Shown here piece after piece: positions 44,939 through 53,644 of a DNA stretch of 64,000 nucleotides; position 1 is the first letter of the stretch; each line of letters opens with the position of its first letter. Source of the stretch: Dorea longicatena (GTDB lineage Bacteria; Bacillota; Clostridia; Lachnospirales; Lachnospiraceae). Under the pieces are notes generated by a model. The model was not told the origin of the DNA. It made no database searches and saw only the letters and a list, made by a program, of their open reading frames with translations. The DNA lies in NCBI RefSeq assembly GCF_024168045.1, contig NZ_CP100126.1, forward strand, positions 823,501-887,500, read 5' to 3'. The position numbers and the translations under genes are program-made.

Positions 44939-45607
44939 TTGAATATACAGAAAAATAATCACGCAGCACATACTAAAATAGAGATAGAAAATGTCCTTCC
45001 GACAGAGATCGAAAAGCGAAGCTTTGAGATCATTACGGAAGAACTGGAGAAGGAAGGTATTATCCTTCCAGAGATTCAGGCACCAATTACAAAGCGTTGC
45101 ATACACACCAGCGCAGATTTCGATTATGCAAAGAATCTGGTCTACTCCGAGCATGCGGTGGAGAAAGCACTTGAAGCGATCAGAGGCGGTGCTTCCATTG
45201 TAACCGATACACAGATGGGACGTTCCGGAATTAACAAAAAGAGACTGGAACAGTATGGCGGTCAGGTATACTGCTTTATGTCGGATGAAGATGTGGCGCA
45301 GGCGGCGAAGAAGAATGGAACAACAAGAGCCGTTGCCAGTATGGAAAAAGCGTGTGAACGGAATGAAAAGCTGATCTTTGCCATCGGAAATGCACCGACA
45401 GCACTAATTCACCTGTATGAACTGATCAAAGACGGAAGAATCCGTCCGGAGCTCGTGATCGGTGTACCGGTCGGCTTTGTAAATGTGGTACAGTCCAAAG
45501 AACTGATCCTGACTCTGGAAGATACCCCGTATATTGTAGCAAGGGGGAGAAAAGGCGGAAGTAATATTGCGGCATGTATCTGTAACGCACTGATCTATAT
45601 GCTGTAG
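44939..45607 (+). CDS. cbiC: cobalt-precorrin-8 methylmutase
   Basis: 222 residues. It moves a methyl group from C11 to C12 to give cobyrinic acid. Motifs are RSFEIITEELEKEG, RCIHTSADFDYAKNLVYSEHAVEKALEAIRGGASIVTDTQMGRSGINKKRLE, FAIGNAPTALIHLYELI and VIGVPVGFVNVVQSKELI. The catalytic His lies in RCIHTSADFDY. The start is TTG at 44939 with AAAGGA eight bases upstream. A LysR gene follows 13 bp after the stop. Confidence 0.95.
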   Translation: MNIQKNNHAAHTKIEIENVLPTEIEKRSFEIITEELEKEGIILPEIQAPITKRCIHTSADFDYAKNLVYSEHAVEKALEAIRGGASIVTDTQMGRSGINKKRLEQYGGQVYCFMSDEDVAQAAKKNGTTRAVASMEKACERNEKLIFAIGNAPTALIHLYELIKDGRIRPELVIGVPVGFVNVVQSKELILTLEDTPYIVARGRKGGSNIAACICNALIYML

Positions 45608-45620
45608 GGAGGAAGAATTT

Positions 45621-46526
45621 ATGACATTACAGCAGTTAAGGTATATTACCATGGTTGCGGAGAAGGGGACGATAAGTGAGGCGGCAAAAGAGCTGTTCAT
45701 TTCCCAGCCGAGTCTTACCAATGCGATCCGGGAACTGGAGCAGGAGATGCAGGTGACGATTTTTCACCGGACGAATAAAGGGGTGACGATCACCGCAGAG
45801 GGAGATGAATTTCTCGCCTATGCAAGACAGATCCTGGATCAGGTCGGCCTCATGCAGGAGAGGTATCTGAATGTAAATGAACGGAACCCGAGATTTTCCG
45901 TATCCTGCCAGCATTATTCTTTTGCGGTCAATGCATTTGTAGACGTGATCCGTAAATTTGATGCGAGAAAATATGATTTCACACTGCGGGAGACACAGAC
46001 TTATGAGATCATCGAAGATGTGGCGAAGCTGAAAAGTGAGATAGGTATTCTGTATACTTCTTCACAGAATGAGACGATCATCATGAAACTGATCCGTCAG
46101 AATGATCTGAAATTCGAAGAGTTATTCGTAGCAAAGCCACATGTATTTATCAGTTCAAAGCATCCGTTGGCAGATAAGGAAGCACTGACACTGGAAGATC
46201 TGGAAGAGTATCCGTATTTGTCATTTGAGCAGGGGGATTATAATTCCTTTTATTTTTCCGAAGAGATATTAAGCACACTGGACCGGAATAAGAACATCAA
46301 AGTCAGAGACCGGGCAACGCTTTTCAACCTGGCGGTCGGCCTGGACGGGTATACGGTAAGCTCCGGCGTGATCAGTAAAGAACTGAACGGTGAGAATATC
46401 ATCGGGAAGCCGCTTCTGGTGGATGAATATATGCGGATCGGAACGATTGTGCGGAAAGATGTGGCACTGAGCCGGTATGGAAAGGTGTATATGGAAGCGT
46501 TGAAAAAATACACAGGCGGGATGTAA
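45621..46526 (+). CDS. LysR-family transcriptional regulator
   Basis: 301 residues. The N-terminal winged helix (about 1-60) is LQQLRYITMVAEKGTISEAAKELFISQPSLTNAIRELEQE. A type-2 periplasmic-binding-like effector domain covers about 90-295. It is close to LysR proteins that precede sulfur/methionine genes in Firmicutes, but the ligand cannot be deduced. Unlike most LysR genes, it is not divergent from its neighbour: it follows cbiC by 13 bp and is probably cotranscribed with the end of the cob cluster. It could control cob genes or the downstream MetE-like gene. GGGAGG sets the start. Confidence 0.88.
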   Translation: MTLQQLRYITMVAEKGTISEAAKELFISQPSLTNAIRELEQEMQVTIFHRTNKGVTITAEGDEFLAYARQILDQVGLMQERYLNVNERNPRFSVSCQHYSFAVNAFVDVIRKFDARKYDFTLRETQTYEIIEDVAKLKSEIGILYTSSQNETIIMKLIRQNDLKFEELFVAKPHVFISSKHPLADKEALTLEDLEEYPYLSFEQGDYNSFYFSEEILSTLDRNKNIKVRDRATLFNLAVGLDGYTVSSGVISKELNGENIIGKPLLVDEYMRIGTIVRKDVALSRYGKVYMEALKKYTGGM

Positions 46527-46547
46527 GAATAATTCAGAATACTGGTG

Positions 46548-46598
46548 AAAAGCAGTGGAGTGCTATAGTTTAAAACTATGGAGAACCGCTGCTTTTTT
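46548..46598 (+). terminator. terminator ending the cob cluster and LysR gene
   Basis: AGCAGTGG (46551-46558) pairs with CCGCTGCT (46586-46593, one U-G pair) and encloses a second palindrome ATAGTTT/AAACTAT. TTTTT follows. Confidence 0.85.
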
Positions 46599-46673
46599 GT
46601 ATTATACATAAAAAAACAGATGGGTTATACTTTTCAACAGAGAAAACGAGCAAAGTACAGGAGGATATAAAAT

Positions 46674-47786
46674 ATGAGTAATCAGGCACCATTCCGTTAT
46701 GATGTGGTAGGAAGTTTCTTACGTCCAGAGTATCTGAAGGACGCAAGAGCAAAATTTGCAGAAGGAAAGATCACAGAGGAACAGTTAAAAGAGACAGAAG
46801 ATAAAGCAATTAAAGAACTGGTAGAAAAAGAAAAAGAAGTCGGACTTCAGGCTGTGACAGATGGGGAATTCAGAAGAAGATACTGGCACCTGGATTTCCT
46901 TGCAGATCTGGATGGTGTAGAGGAGATTAAGTCGGATCACTGGTCTGTACACTTTAAGGGGCATCAGCCGAAAGCGGCAACACTTAAGATAGCAGATAAA
47001 GTTGATTTCGGAGAACATCCATTTCTGGAGCATTTTAAATATCTGAAAAGTGTTGCAGGAGATACTCTCTGCAAAATGACAATTCCTTCACCATCTATGC
47101 TGCATCTGATCTGTTGTGTACGTGCAGAAGAGTATATACCGATCGAACGTTATCAGGACATGAAGGATTTATATTATGACATTGCAATCGCTTATCAGAA
47201 GGTCATCCGTGCATTCTATGATGCGGGATGCAGATACCTGCAGTTAGACGATACATCATGGGGAGAATTCTGTGATGCGGAAAAGAGAAAGACATATAAA
47301 GAAAGAGGCTTTGATCTGGATGAGATCGCGAGATCTTATGTAGACATGATCAATCTTGCACTCGAAGCAAAACCAGAAGATATGACGGTCACAATGCATA
47401 TCTGCAGGGGGAATTTCAGATCTACATGGTTCTCATCAGGCGGGTACGAACCGGTTGCAGAGATATTATTCGGTCATTGTAACGTAGACGGATTCTTCCT
47501 CGAATATGATTCCGAAAGATCGGGAGACTTCTCGCCGCTTCGCTATATTAAGGATCAGAAGGTGGTATTGGGACTGATCACTTCTAAGTTTCCGGAACTG
47601 GAAGACAAAGAGGATGTAAAGAAAAGAATTGAAGAGGCAGAAAAGTATGTGGCGAAAGATCAGCTTTGCTTAAGTCCACAGTGTGGATTTTCATCTACAG
47701 AAGAGGGTAATATCATGACAGAAGCAGAGCAGTGGAGAAAGGTTTCATTTGTAAAAGAAGTTGCGGAAGAAGTCTGGGATGTTTAA
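46674..47786 (+). CDS. MetE C-terminal-like (cobalamin-independent) methyltransferase, YxjG/YxjH type
   Basis: 370 residues, a single TIM barrel of the cobalamin-independent methionine synthase family without the N-terminal half of full MetE. Zinc ligands are visible as TVTMHICRGNFRS (His and Cys) and LSPQCGFSSTEEG (Cys); the family Glu lies in FFLEYDS. Bacillus YxjG/YxjH members are linked to methionine/S-methyl recycling; the methyl donor is uncertain. It starts after AGGAGGA (46660-46666). It follows the cob cluster, but no SAM riboswitch or T-box is visible upstream. Confidence 0.85.
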   Translation: MSNQAPFRYDVVGSFLRPEYLKDARAKFAEGKITEEQLKETEDKAIKELVEKEKEVGLQAVTDGEFRRRYWHLDFLADLDGVEEIKSDHWSVHFKGHQPKAATLKIADKVDFGEHPFLEHFKYLKSVAGDTLCKMTIPSPSMLHLICCVRAEEYIPIERYQDMKDLYYDIAIAYQKVIRAFYDAGCRYLQLDDTSWGEFCDAEKRKTYKERGFDLDEIARSYVDMINLALEAKPEDMTVTMHICRGNFRSTWFSSGGYEPVAEILFGHCNVDGFFLEYDSERSGDFSPLRYIKDQKVVLGLITSKFPELEDKEDVKKRIEEAEKYVAKDQLCLSPQCGFSSTEEGNIMTEAEQWRKVSFVKEVAEEVWDV

Positions 47787-47814
47787 TATAAAATTGAATA
47801 TATAAAAAAGATAT

Positions 47815-47860
47815 GGAAGATATATCAAATATACGTTTCACATTTTTGATATTCTTCCGT
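47815..47860 (+). terminator. long hairpin after the MetE-like gene
   Basis: GGAAGA-ATATCAAA (from 47815) pairs with TTTGATAT-TCTTCC (to about 47857) with a small bulge. It overlaps the next promoter and has no clean T-run, so terminator activity is uncertain. Confidence 0.45.
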
Positions 47861-47927
47861 ATAATAGTCTGCTGAGGGGGATGGATCGGAAAACGTAAGA
47901 ACGTATGAGAATCATCCTCCGTTTTTA
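47837..47927 (+). promoter_or_regulatory. promoter and attenuator-like leader of the DUF1275 gene
   Basis: TTCACA (47837-47842), 17-bp spacer, TATAAT (47860-47865). About 10 nt into the transcript GGGGGATG (47876-47883) pairs with CATCCTCC (47913-47920), followed by GTTTTTA. That makes a terminator-like hairpin 25 nt before the start codon. The loop contains a repeated AACGTA. I see no known riboswitch. Confidence 0.5.
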
Positions 47928-47945
47928 TTCTAAGGAGATGAAAAC

Positions 47946-48641
47946 ATGGGAGTAATGAAAAGTTTATTTTCCGGGAAGCAGATGTCGGAGGCATTCATCT
48001 GTAGTGCATTTCTGGCCTTGTCGGGTGGATTTCAGGATGCGTATACCTATAATACGAGGAATGAAGTATTCTCGAATGCACAGACAGGTAATGTGGTGCT
48101 GATGAGCCAGAATTTCATGACGGGAAAATGGGAGGCTGGACTGAAATATTTATTTCCGCTTTTTGCATTTGCTTTAGGTGTTCTGATTGCGGAGCAGATC
48201 CAGAATAAGTACAAATATGCCAGGCGCCTGCACTGGAGACAGGGAATACTGGGAGCAGAGATTCTCATTTTGTTTGTTGTAGGATTTATTCCGCAGCGGG
48301 GAAATATGATCGCGACTGTTCTGGTATCCTTTGCCTGTGCGATGCAGGTGCAGAGTTTCCGGAAGGTAAATGGATTTTCATATGCAAGTACTATGTGTAT
48401 CGGAAACTTACGGAGTGGAACGGCGGCATTATCCTTCTATCTGAGAGAGAAAAAGCCGGAACAATTGCGGCAGGCAATGTATTATTTTGGAATTATAGTT
48501 CTTTTTGCGGTAGGAGCCGGAATCGGAGGCAATCTTTCAGCCAATTATGGAATCCATATGATCTGGGTATCCTGCGGACTTTTGATCGTCAGTTTCCTGT
48601 TGATGTTCCTGGATATAGAATCCCGGAGAAACGAAAGATAA
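47946..48641 (+). CDS. DUF1275 (YoaK-type) membrane protein
   Basis: 231 residues with six membrane helices. The family opening ALSGGFQDAYTYNTRNEVFSNAQTGNVVLMSQNF is unmistakable for DUF1275/YoaK. SFRKVNGFSYASTMCIGNLRSGTAAL follows in the middle. The function is unknown; transport is suspected. The start follows AAGGAG (47932-47937). The gene is convergent with a LysR gene and shares a terminator hairpin with it. Confidence 0.88.
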   Translation: MGVMKSLFSGKQMSEAFICSAFLALSGGFQDAYTYNTRNEVFSNAQTGNVVLMSQNFMTGKWEAGLKYLFPLFAFALGVLIAEQIQNKYKYARRLHWRQGILGAEILILFVVGFIPQRGNMIATVLVSFACAMQVQSFRKVNGFSYASTMCIGNLRSGTAALSFYLREKKPEQLRQAMYYFGIIVLFAVGAGIGGNLSANYGIHMIWVSCGLLIVSFLLMFLDIESRRNER

Positions 48642-48656
48642 AAAAGGGACAAAAAA

Positions 48657-48694
48657 GAGACATTGATCCGTCATCAGATACGGATCAGTGTCTC
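48657..48694. terminator. bidirectional terminator overlapping the lysR stop codon
   Basis: Fifteen base pairs: 48657-48671 (GAGACATTGATCCGT) with 48680-48694, one T-G pair. The right arm encodes the last residues of the minus-strand LysR protein, and its stop codon lies in the loop. An A-run precedes it, which gives U residues on the minus strand. Confidence 0.8.
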
Positions 48695-49558
48695 GATTAG
48701 TTTTTGCGCTGCAATGCTCTGTGGTCTGGAAGCATTCTGTACAAGACAGATTTGTCTCGCAGGAAGGGATTCTTTCAGATGGATCTGAAGAATTTCTCCA
48801 CGCTTGAGCGGTTCTTCTGCAAGCTTCTCCGGATAGAAGCCGATACCAAGATTGTGCTGGATCAAAGCCAGGCACTGGTCGGTGGATGTAACTTCAAGAT
48901 CCGGACGGAACGGAAGCCCGTGAGAAGAAAAGTATTGAATATGAAGATCTCTGGTGCTGGTGTTATTTTCCAGCGAGACGAAAGGGTAGTCCGTAAGTTC
49001 TTCCAGTGAGCAGATGCGGGAAGCCGGTTCTTTGTATTTCGGGCCGGCGATCAGAATTTCCCGGAAAGAACCCAGGGAGATTTTCTGAAACTGTTTTTGA
49101 ACAGAAAGTGGAGTTGTTACAATTGCAAAATCCACCAGTCCGCTTTCCAGGGAAGCAATCGCCTGCGGAGTGGAATGGTTGGATATCTTAAGCCTTACAT
49201 GTGGATAATGATTGTGAAATGCTTCTAATTTGGACAGAAGCATAATACGAAGTGCATTTTCACTGACTCCGATGGAGATGAGTCCGCTTGTAAGACTCTG
49301 GTCACGCTTGAGCTCGGCTTCTCCGAGTTCAAGCTGTTCGAAAGCAATCGCAACGTGGTTAAAAAGCTTCTGGCCTTCAGGCGTCAGTGAGACTCCGCGG
49401 TTCGAACGGACAAAAAGGTGACAGCCAAGTTCTGTCTCAAGATTATTCATACAACGGGTAATGTTCGGCTGGTTATTGTGTAATACCTCTGCCGCTTTTG
49501 TAAAACTGTGATGTTGTGCAACATGGTAAAAAATACGGTAATAATCGTATGTACTCAT
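48674..49558 (-). CDS. LysR-family transcriptional regulator
   Basis: 294 residues from ATG 49558 on the minus strand, directed by GGAGG at about 49564-49568. An upstream TTG start at 49570 would overlap that site. The HTH reads YRIFYHVAQHHSFTKAAEVLHNNQPNITRCMNNLETELGCHLFVRSNRGVSLTPEG. The effector-binding domain covers about 90-290. It is transcribed away from the HPr-like gene across a 229-bp intergenic region that has the A+T-rich character of a shared control region. The ligand is unknown. Confidence 0.88.
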   Translation of the reverse strand: MSTYDYYRIFYHVAQHHSFTKAAEVLHNNQPNITRCMNNLETELGCHLFVRSNRGVSLTPEGQKLFNHVAIAFEQLELGEAELKRDQSLTSGLISIGVSENALRIMLLSKLEAFHNHYPHVRLKISNHSTPQAIASLESGLVDFAIVTTPLSVQKQFQKISLGSFREILIAGPKYKEPASRICSLEELTDYPFVSLENNTSTRDLHIQYFSSHGLPFRPDLEVTSTDQCLALIQHNLGIGFYPEKLAEEPLKRGEILQIHLKESLPARQICLVQNASRPQSIAAQKLIETLIRI

Positions 49559-49787
49559 AATATCCTCCAAAATAATATATAAAATTGATATATATATATA
49601 GTTAGTTATCTTTAATACGGATGATGCCAGATAAGTATAATATATTCTAGGTGAAAAGACAATGTTAAGAAATAAAAAAATATATTACATAGTAGAAAAA
49701 AACGTAGTATACTGATTTATATTTTTCTTATAAACAGATGTGTTTGTAATGAAAATGATGGATACACCTGAGAGGAGAGACTTAATT

Positions 49788-50051
49788 ATGATAAAAATGA
49801 ATGTAAAATTTGAAACACCGGAACAGCTTGTAGAATTTTCAAGAATGTGTCAGAAAGTAGAGGCTGATACCTTGATTGAAGATACAGCACATAAACTTAT
49901 CATTGATGGAAAATCAGTTATGGGAATGATGACAGTTACGCTGAATCAGAAGATGATTTTTGTAGTAGATGGTTCTGATGCGGAAGAGGTAGTTCATACA
50001 TTTGAAAAATTCCGCACCGAAGAGGCAGTACAGAAGCAGAATCTGGGTTAA
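49788..50051 (+). CDS. HPr-like protein lacking the active-site histidine (Crh-like)
   Basis: 87 residues with the HPr fold order. Residues 40-48 read DGKSVMGMM, which matches the HPr/Crh regulatory serine site (Ser46 region; Ser43 here). The His15 region, normally LHARPA, reads FETPEQLVEF with no His. It therefore cannot carry PTS phosphoryl groups but keeps a potential HPr-kinase serine site, as in Bacillus Crh, a CcpA corepressor. AGGAGA (49773-49779) fixes ATG 49788; the frame is open to 49740. It stands alone before the B12 riboswitch. Confidence 0.78.
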   Translation: MIKMNVKFETPEQLVEFSRMCQKVEADTLIEDTAHKLIIDGKSVMGMMTVTLNQKMIFVVDGSDAEEVVHTFEKFRTEEAVQKQNLG

Positions 50052-50111
50052 CAATTGCATTTTACAGGTACTTATGGTATCGTAGTCAAGATGAGAAAAA
50101 TAGAATGAAAA

Positions 50112-50285
50112 CTGCAGGTGCCGGCTGGATAAGATTGATAGAGCCGGTGAAAAGGGAAACAGGTGTAAGTCCTGTGCGAACTCGTCACTGTGAGCAGGGA
50201 ATATCAGAAAAGAAAAAAGTCACTGGATAACGGGAAGACAAGATTCTGATGTATGGATCTGTGAGTCAGGAGACCTGCCTGTAGT
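50112..50285 (+). promoter_or_regulatory. cobalamin (adenosylcobalamin-type) riboswitch aptamer
   Basis: The conserved core is easy to read: GAGCCGGTGAAAAGGGAA, then AGTCCTGTGCGAACTCGTCACTGTGA, then a GTCACTGG...ACGGGAAGAC segment, and finally the B12 box GAGTCAGGAGACCTGCC (50263-50279), each in the right order. GCAGGT (50114-50119) pairs with ACCTGC (50273-50278) as the closing stem. High cobalamin should shut off the downstream operon, which encodes uptake functions. Confidence 0.95.
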
Positions 50286-50318
50286 GTACATGGAAGTAAA
50301 TCCGGACCACGAGTAATT

Positions 50319-50404
50319 GGTTGTACAAAAATGGAAGAAAATAATAATGAATTAACAAGGCCATTTTGTACCCTTTTACGGATGATTTCGTGGAAGGGTA
50401 TTTT
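50319..50404 (+). promoter_or_regulatory. riboswitch expression platform: two mutually exclusive hairpins
   Basis: Hairpin 1 pairs GG-GTACAAAA-TGG (50319-50334) with CCA-TTTTGTAC-CC (50361-50373). Hairpin 2 pairs TACCCTT (50369-50375) with AAGGGTA (50394-50400) around ACG/CGT and is followed by TTTTGATT. The arms share 50369-50373, so only one can form. The simplest reading is antiterminator (1) versus terminator (2). Which one cobalamin favours needs testing. Confidence 0.7.
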
Positions 50405-50438
50405 GATTGACAGAAAAGTAGTAGGGAGAGAGTATAAG

Positions 50439-53400
50439 ATGAAACATAATTCCAAGCAATTTTTGGCCTTATTTATGGCTGTGTCTATGGCAGTTGCACC
50501 GGTATCGGGAGTGTATGCGGAAGATCAGAATGCAGCCGTAGGAGATACATTGAGTGAGAATAAACAGGATAGTGATGAAGCTGGACAGACAGAGCCGGAA
50601 GCCACTGCCGGACAGACAGAGTCGGAAGCCGCTGCCGGACAGACTGAGACAGAAGCCGCTGCCGGACAGACAGAAAGCAGTGTGACGACAGATACAAGTC
50701 AGGAAGTCACAAAAGAAGCCGGGAAAAATCAGGTAGCTGTCGAAAAGGTACAGAATACGCAGGAAGACGGAACCGCCCCACAGACGGAACCAATCGGCGA
50801 AGACGAAATATTTGAGAACATTACTGATATCAGCGGTATGGCAGGTGCTTTGAAAGACGGAGAATATGGTGTTGATGCGGATCATTTTTCGGCAAAACTG
50901 ACTTCGGGTGGTTCAAGCAAGGTGAAGATTGAGTGTCAAAAAGTAATCGTAAAGAATGGAAAAGCAACAGCCTGGATAAATTTTAGCAGTTCTAAGTATG
51001 ATAAAGTATGGGTGAAAGTGAATGGAACCCAGAACATATATCATGCAAAACCGAGAGAAGGCGAGGCCGGAGTTACATTTGAGATTCCTGTTAATTTAAA
51101 TAGTTCAATGACTTTTATGGCACATACCAGTTCCATGAGTGGAAAAAATATTGCATATACGATCAATATTGCAATCCCGGAAGATACGGTCCCGTCGACA
51201 CCATCCATACCGGATCAGACCGTTATTACGGAATTAAGTTTCAAAGAGGGATCTGAACTCAGCATGAAAGAGGGAGAAGTTCAGGAACTGACACCTCAGT
51301 TCACACCGGCATTATCAGCATCTGAGACAGCACCGGATATGACATGGACTTCTTCTGATCCAAAGATTGTAACCGTTGCAAAATCCGGAACACAGGCTGA
51401 GCTGACCGCAGTGAAAGCAGGGACTGCTGAGGTGACTGTGTCTATTAATAATGCGGAAGGAACAGAGCTTAAAGCCACATGCAAGGTAACGGTAACAGCA
51501 TCGGAAACAGAAAATAAAACCCTGACAGATGGAAATTATCAGGTAGATGTGGATACTGGAAATAAGATGTTCAAAGTTACGAATTGTATCCTGACATCTG
51601 AAAAAGGTAAGATGTATGCTGTAATCACATTAAGCGGAATCGGATATGATTATCTTTATATGGGATCAGCAGCCGATGCGGCAGAAGCTGCAGCAAAAGA
51701 CTACATTTCATATGTGGCTGATGAGGCAGGAAAATATACATACAAAGTTCCGGTAGAAAGTCTGGATAAAGGAATTGCAGTTGCGGCACATTCCATTAAA
51801 AAAGATAAATGGTATGACCGTACACTTATATTTTCATCTGCCTCTGCAAAACGTATCATAGCAGACGGAACCTATCAGGTGAATGCTGAAGCCGGCGGAA
51901 AGATGTTCCGTGTTACGGATTGTGTTATGACTGTAAAGAATGGACAGATGACGGCGGCAGTTACATTAAGCGGTCAGGGTTATAACAGAATCTATCTGGG
52001 CGATGTAAATAACGCATCGGATGATGAAAAGAACTGGATTCTTCCGGATTCGCTTCTTGCAGAGCAGTATACATTTCAGATTCCGGTAGAGAAACTGGAT
52101 GAGGTAATGACAATTGCCGTTCATACGACAAAGAGTAATAAGTGGGACACCAGAACACTGACATTTCATTCAGAAGGCATGACTAAGATTGCGGACAGCA
52201 ATAATGGAAATGCTTCGAATGGTAATAACGGAAGCAACGGCTCATTGAAACCGGGCGGAAATAATAACAATCCGGGAAATGGTTCCAACGGAAATAACCA
52301 GGGAAATGCAGAAAACAATAATGGAAACAGTGGAACTACAGGAAATAATACGACAAACAATGGAAAACCGGATCAGGAATCAAAATACGAGTCTGATCTG
52401 AATAAGTCAACAGCCAGAGTCAACAGTACCACAGGATTAAAAGACGGTGTATACACACCGGACAGCTTCTCATGGTCAGGCGGAACCGGAAAGGTAAGCA
52501 TCACTTGCAGCAAGGTAACGGTTACAGGCGGTCAGGCATATGCAACGATCACATTCAGCAGTCCGCATTACCAGTATGTAAAAGCGAATGGAAATGTATA
52601 TTATCCGAGTGCGAAAACAGGAAGTTCTACATCCTTTGTAATTCCGGTAGAACTGAATAAGAATAACTCGGTTGTGGGTATGACAACGGCGATGTCTACG
52701 GCACATGAGATTAAATATACGATTTTTGTATACATTGCCGAAGCAGCAAAAGCCAATGCATCAGCGAGAGCCAACGGAAAAGAAGTAACGGTAATCGGTG
52801 CAAACGGAAGTGACAGCAGCAAGACGGCAGCAGCAAACAAAAAAATGGACGAGGTAGCACCGGAGATCATCGGCCTGGAGTATCAGTCTGAAACAAAAGC
52901 CGAGTATGCGAAATATTTCAAGATATATCATTATGATCAGGGAATCACATTGTTGGAGATCGATATGAATAAAAAGACCGGAAGAAAAGCAGCCGGTAAG
53001 AAATGGAAAGAAGCATCAGAAATAAGCGGACTGAATCCGGCAGAGCAGGAGCAGGCAGCACTGTACCTGAACAAAGTGATCAAATATCTGATCGTTCCGG
53101 AAAATGCAGAGATTCCGGCGGGGCTGGATAAGGAAGTCATTGTGGTAAGACAGCCGGCAGACCGTGTTTATGCAGGATCGAATAAGACGATTTCCCTGAT
53201 GGAAGAACTGGGACAGCTTGATAAAGTGACAACAGTCGGTGTGAAGAAAAATAAATGCAAGAATGAAACTATCAAAGAAAAGATGGCTGAGAAAGAAGTC
53301 ATTTATGCGGGAACGTCCGACAAATTAAATTATAAGAAACTTGTAAAAAACAAATGTAATCTTGCACTCCTTTCATCCAGCGTGCTGCCGGAAAAAAGAA

Positions 53401-53582
53401 GCAGCAAAAAAGCGGCAAAGAAAAAGATGACAGCTTATCGAAAGATGACAGAAAAGATGACGCTTCTTCAGATTCCGGTGATCGTTGACCGTGCAAAAGA
53501 TGAAAAAGGAAAAGATGCACAGAAAGAATGGGAAAAGGTCTACCAGGTGATTTTGGGATGTGACGGCCAAAGTGCAGAATAG
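50439..53582 (+). CDS. B12-regulated exported multidomain protein: repeated beta-type domains plus N-lobe of a corrinoid-binding protein
   Basis: 1047 residues from ATG 50439 (GGGAGAG upstream); a frame start at 50331 lies inside the riboswitch hairpins and is rejected. Signal peptide 1-27 (FMAVSMAVAPVSGVYA). Acidic AGQTE repeats follow. Domain A1 covers about 136-247, an Ig-like BIG2 domain 264-358, B1 361-467, B2 473-580, an Asn/Gly linker 584-664 and A2 665-769. A1 and A2 share LKDGxY, KVxIxCxKV and FSSxxY. B1 and B2 share DGxYQV, KMFxVTxC, TLSGxGY, IPVExLD and KWxxRTLxF. These may be NEAT-like, but I am not sure. Residues 804-1047 align with lobe 1 of the next gene's protein (APEIIGLEY, KYLIVPENA, LDKEVIVVRQP). 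No LPXTG or terminal membrane anchor is seen. Confidence 0.85.
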   Translation: MKHNSKQFLALFMAVSMAVAPVSGVYAEDQNAAVGDTLSENKQDSDEAGQTEPEATAGQTESEAAAGQTETEAAAGQTESSVTTDTSQEVTKEAGKNQVAVEKVQNTQEDGTAPQTEPIGEDEIFENITDISGMAGALKDGEYGVDADHFSAKLTSGGSSKVKIECQKVIVKNGKATAWINFSSSKYDKVWVKVNGTQNIYHAKPREGEAGVTFEIPVNLNSSMTFMAHTSSMSGKNIAYTINIAIPEDTVPSTPSIPDQTVITELSFKEGSELSMKEGEVQELTPQFTPALSASETAPDMTWTSSDPKIVTVAKSGTQAELTAVKAGTAEVTVSINNAEGTELKATCKVTVTASETENKTLTDGNYQVDVDTGNKMFKVTNCILTSEKGKMYAVITLSGIGYDYLYMGSAADAAEAAAKDYISYVADEAGKYTYKVPVESLDKGIAVAAHSIKKDKWYDRTLIFSSASAKRIIADGTYQVNAEAGGKMFRVTDCVMTVKNGQMTAAVTLSGQGYNRIYLGDVNNASDDEKNWILPDSLLAEQYTFQIPVEKLDEVMTIAVHTTKSNKWDTRTLTFHSEGMTKIADSNNGNASNGNNGSNGSLKPGGNNNNPGNGSNGNNQGNAENNNGNSGTTGNNTTNNGKPDQESKYESDLNKSTARVNSTTGLKDGVYTPDSFSWSGGTGKVSITCSKVTVTGGQAYATITFSSPHYQYVKANGNVYYPSAKTGSSTSFVIPVELNKNNSVVGMTTAMSTAHEIKYTIFVYIAEAAKANASARANGKEVTVIGANGSDSSKTAAANKKMDEVAPEIIGLEYQSETKAEYAKYFKIYHYDQGITLLEIDMNKKTGRKAAGKKWKEASEISGLNPAEQEQAALYLNKVIKYLIVPENAEIPAGLDKEVIVVRQPADRVYAGSNKTISLMEELGQLDKVTTVGVKKNKCKNETIKEKMAEKEVIYAGTSDKLNYKKLVKNKCNLALLSSSVLPEKRSSKKAAKKKMTAYRKMTEKMTLLQIPVIVDRAKDEKGKDAQKEWEKVYQVILGCDGQSAE
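50580..50680 (+). repeat. 30-bp tandem repeat encoding AGQTExEAxA
   Basis: About three and a half copies of a 30-bp unit within the surface-protein gene, giving (A)AGQTE-x-EA-x-A. Copies are nearly identical, so the repeat may vary between strains. It lies just after the signal peptide. Confidence 0.8.
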
Positions 53583-53644
53583 AGATTGCGTAAGATAGCA
53601 GAGTGTGGACAATGCTCTTGTGATCAGAAAAAGTGGAGAAAAGG

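Noticed and set aside
50331..50438. N-terminal extension of the riboswitch-controlled surface protein
   Set aside because: It lies in the switch hairpins, lacks a ribosome binding site, and would put ~36 residues before a normal signal peptide; ATG 50439 has GGGAGAG.
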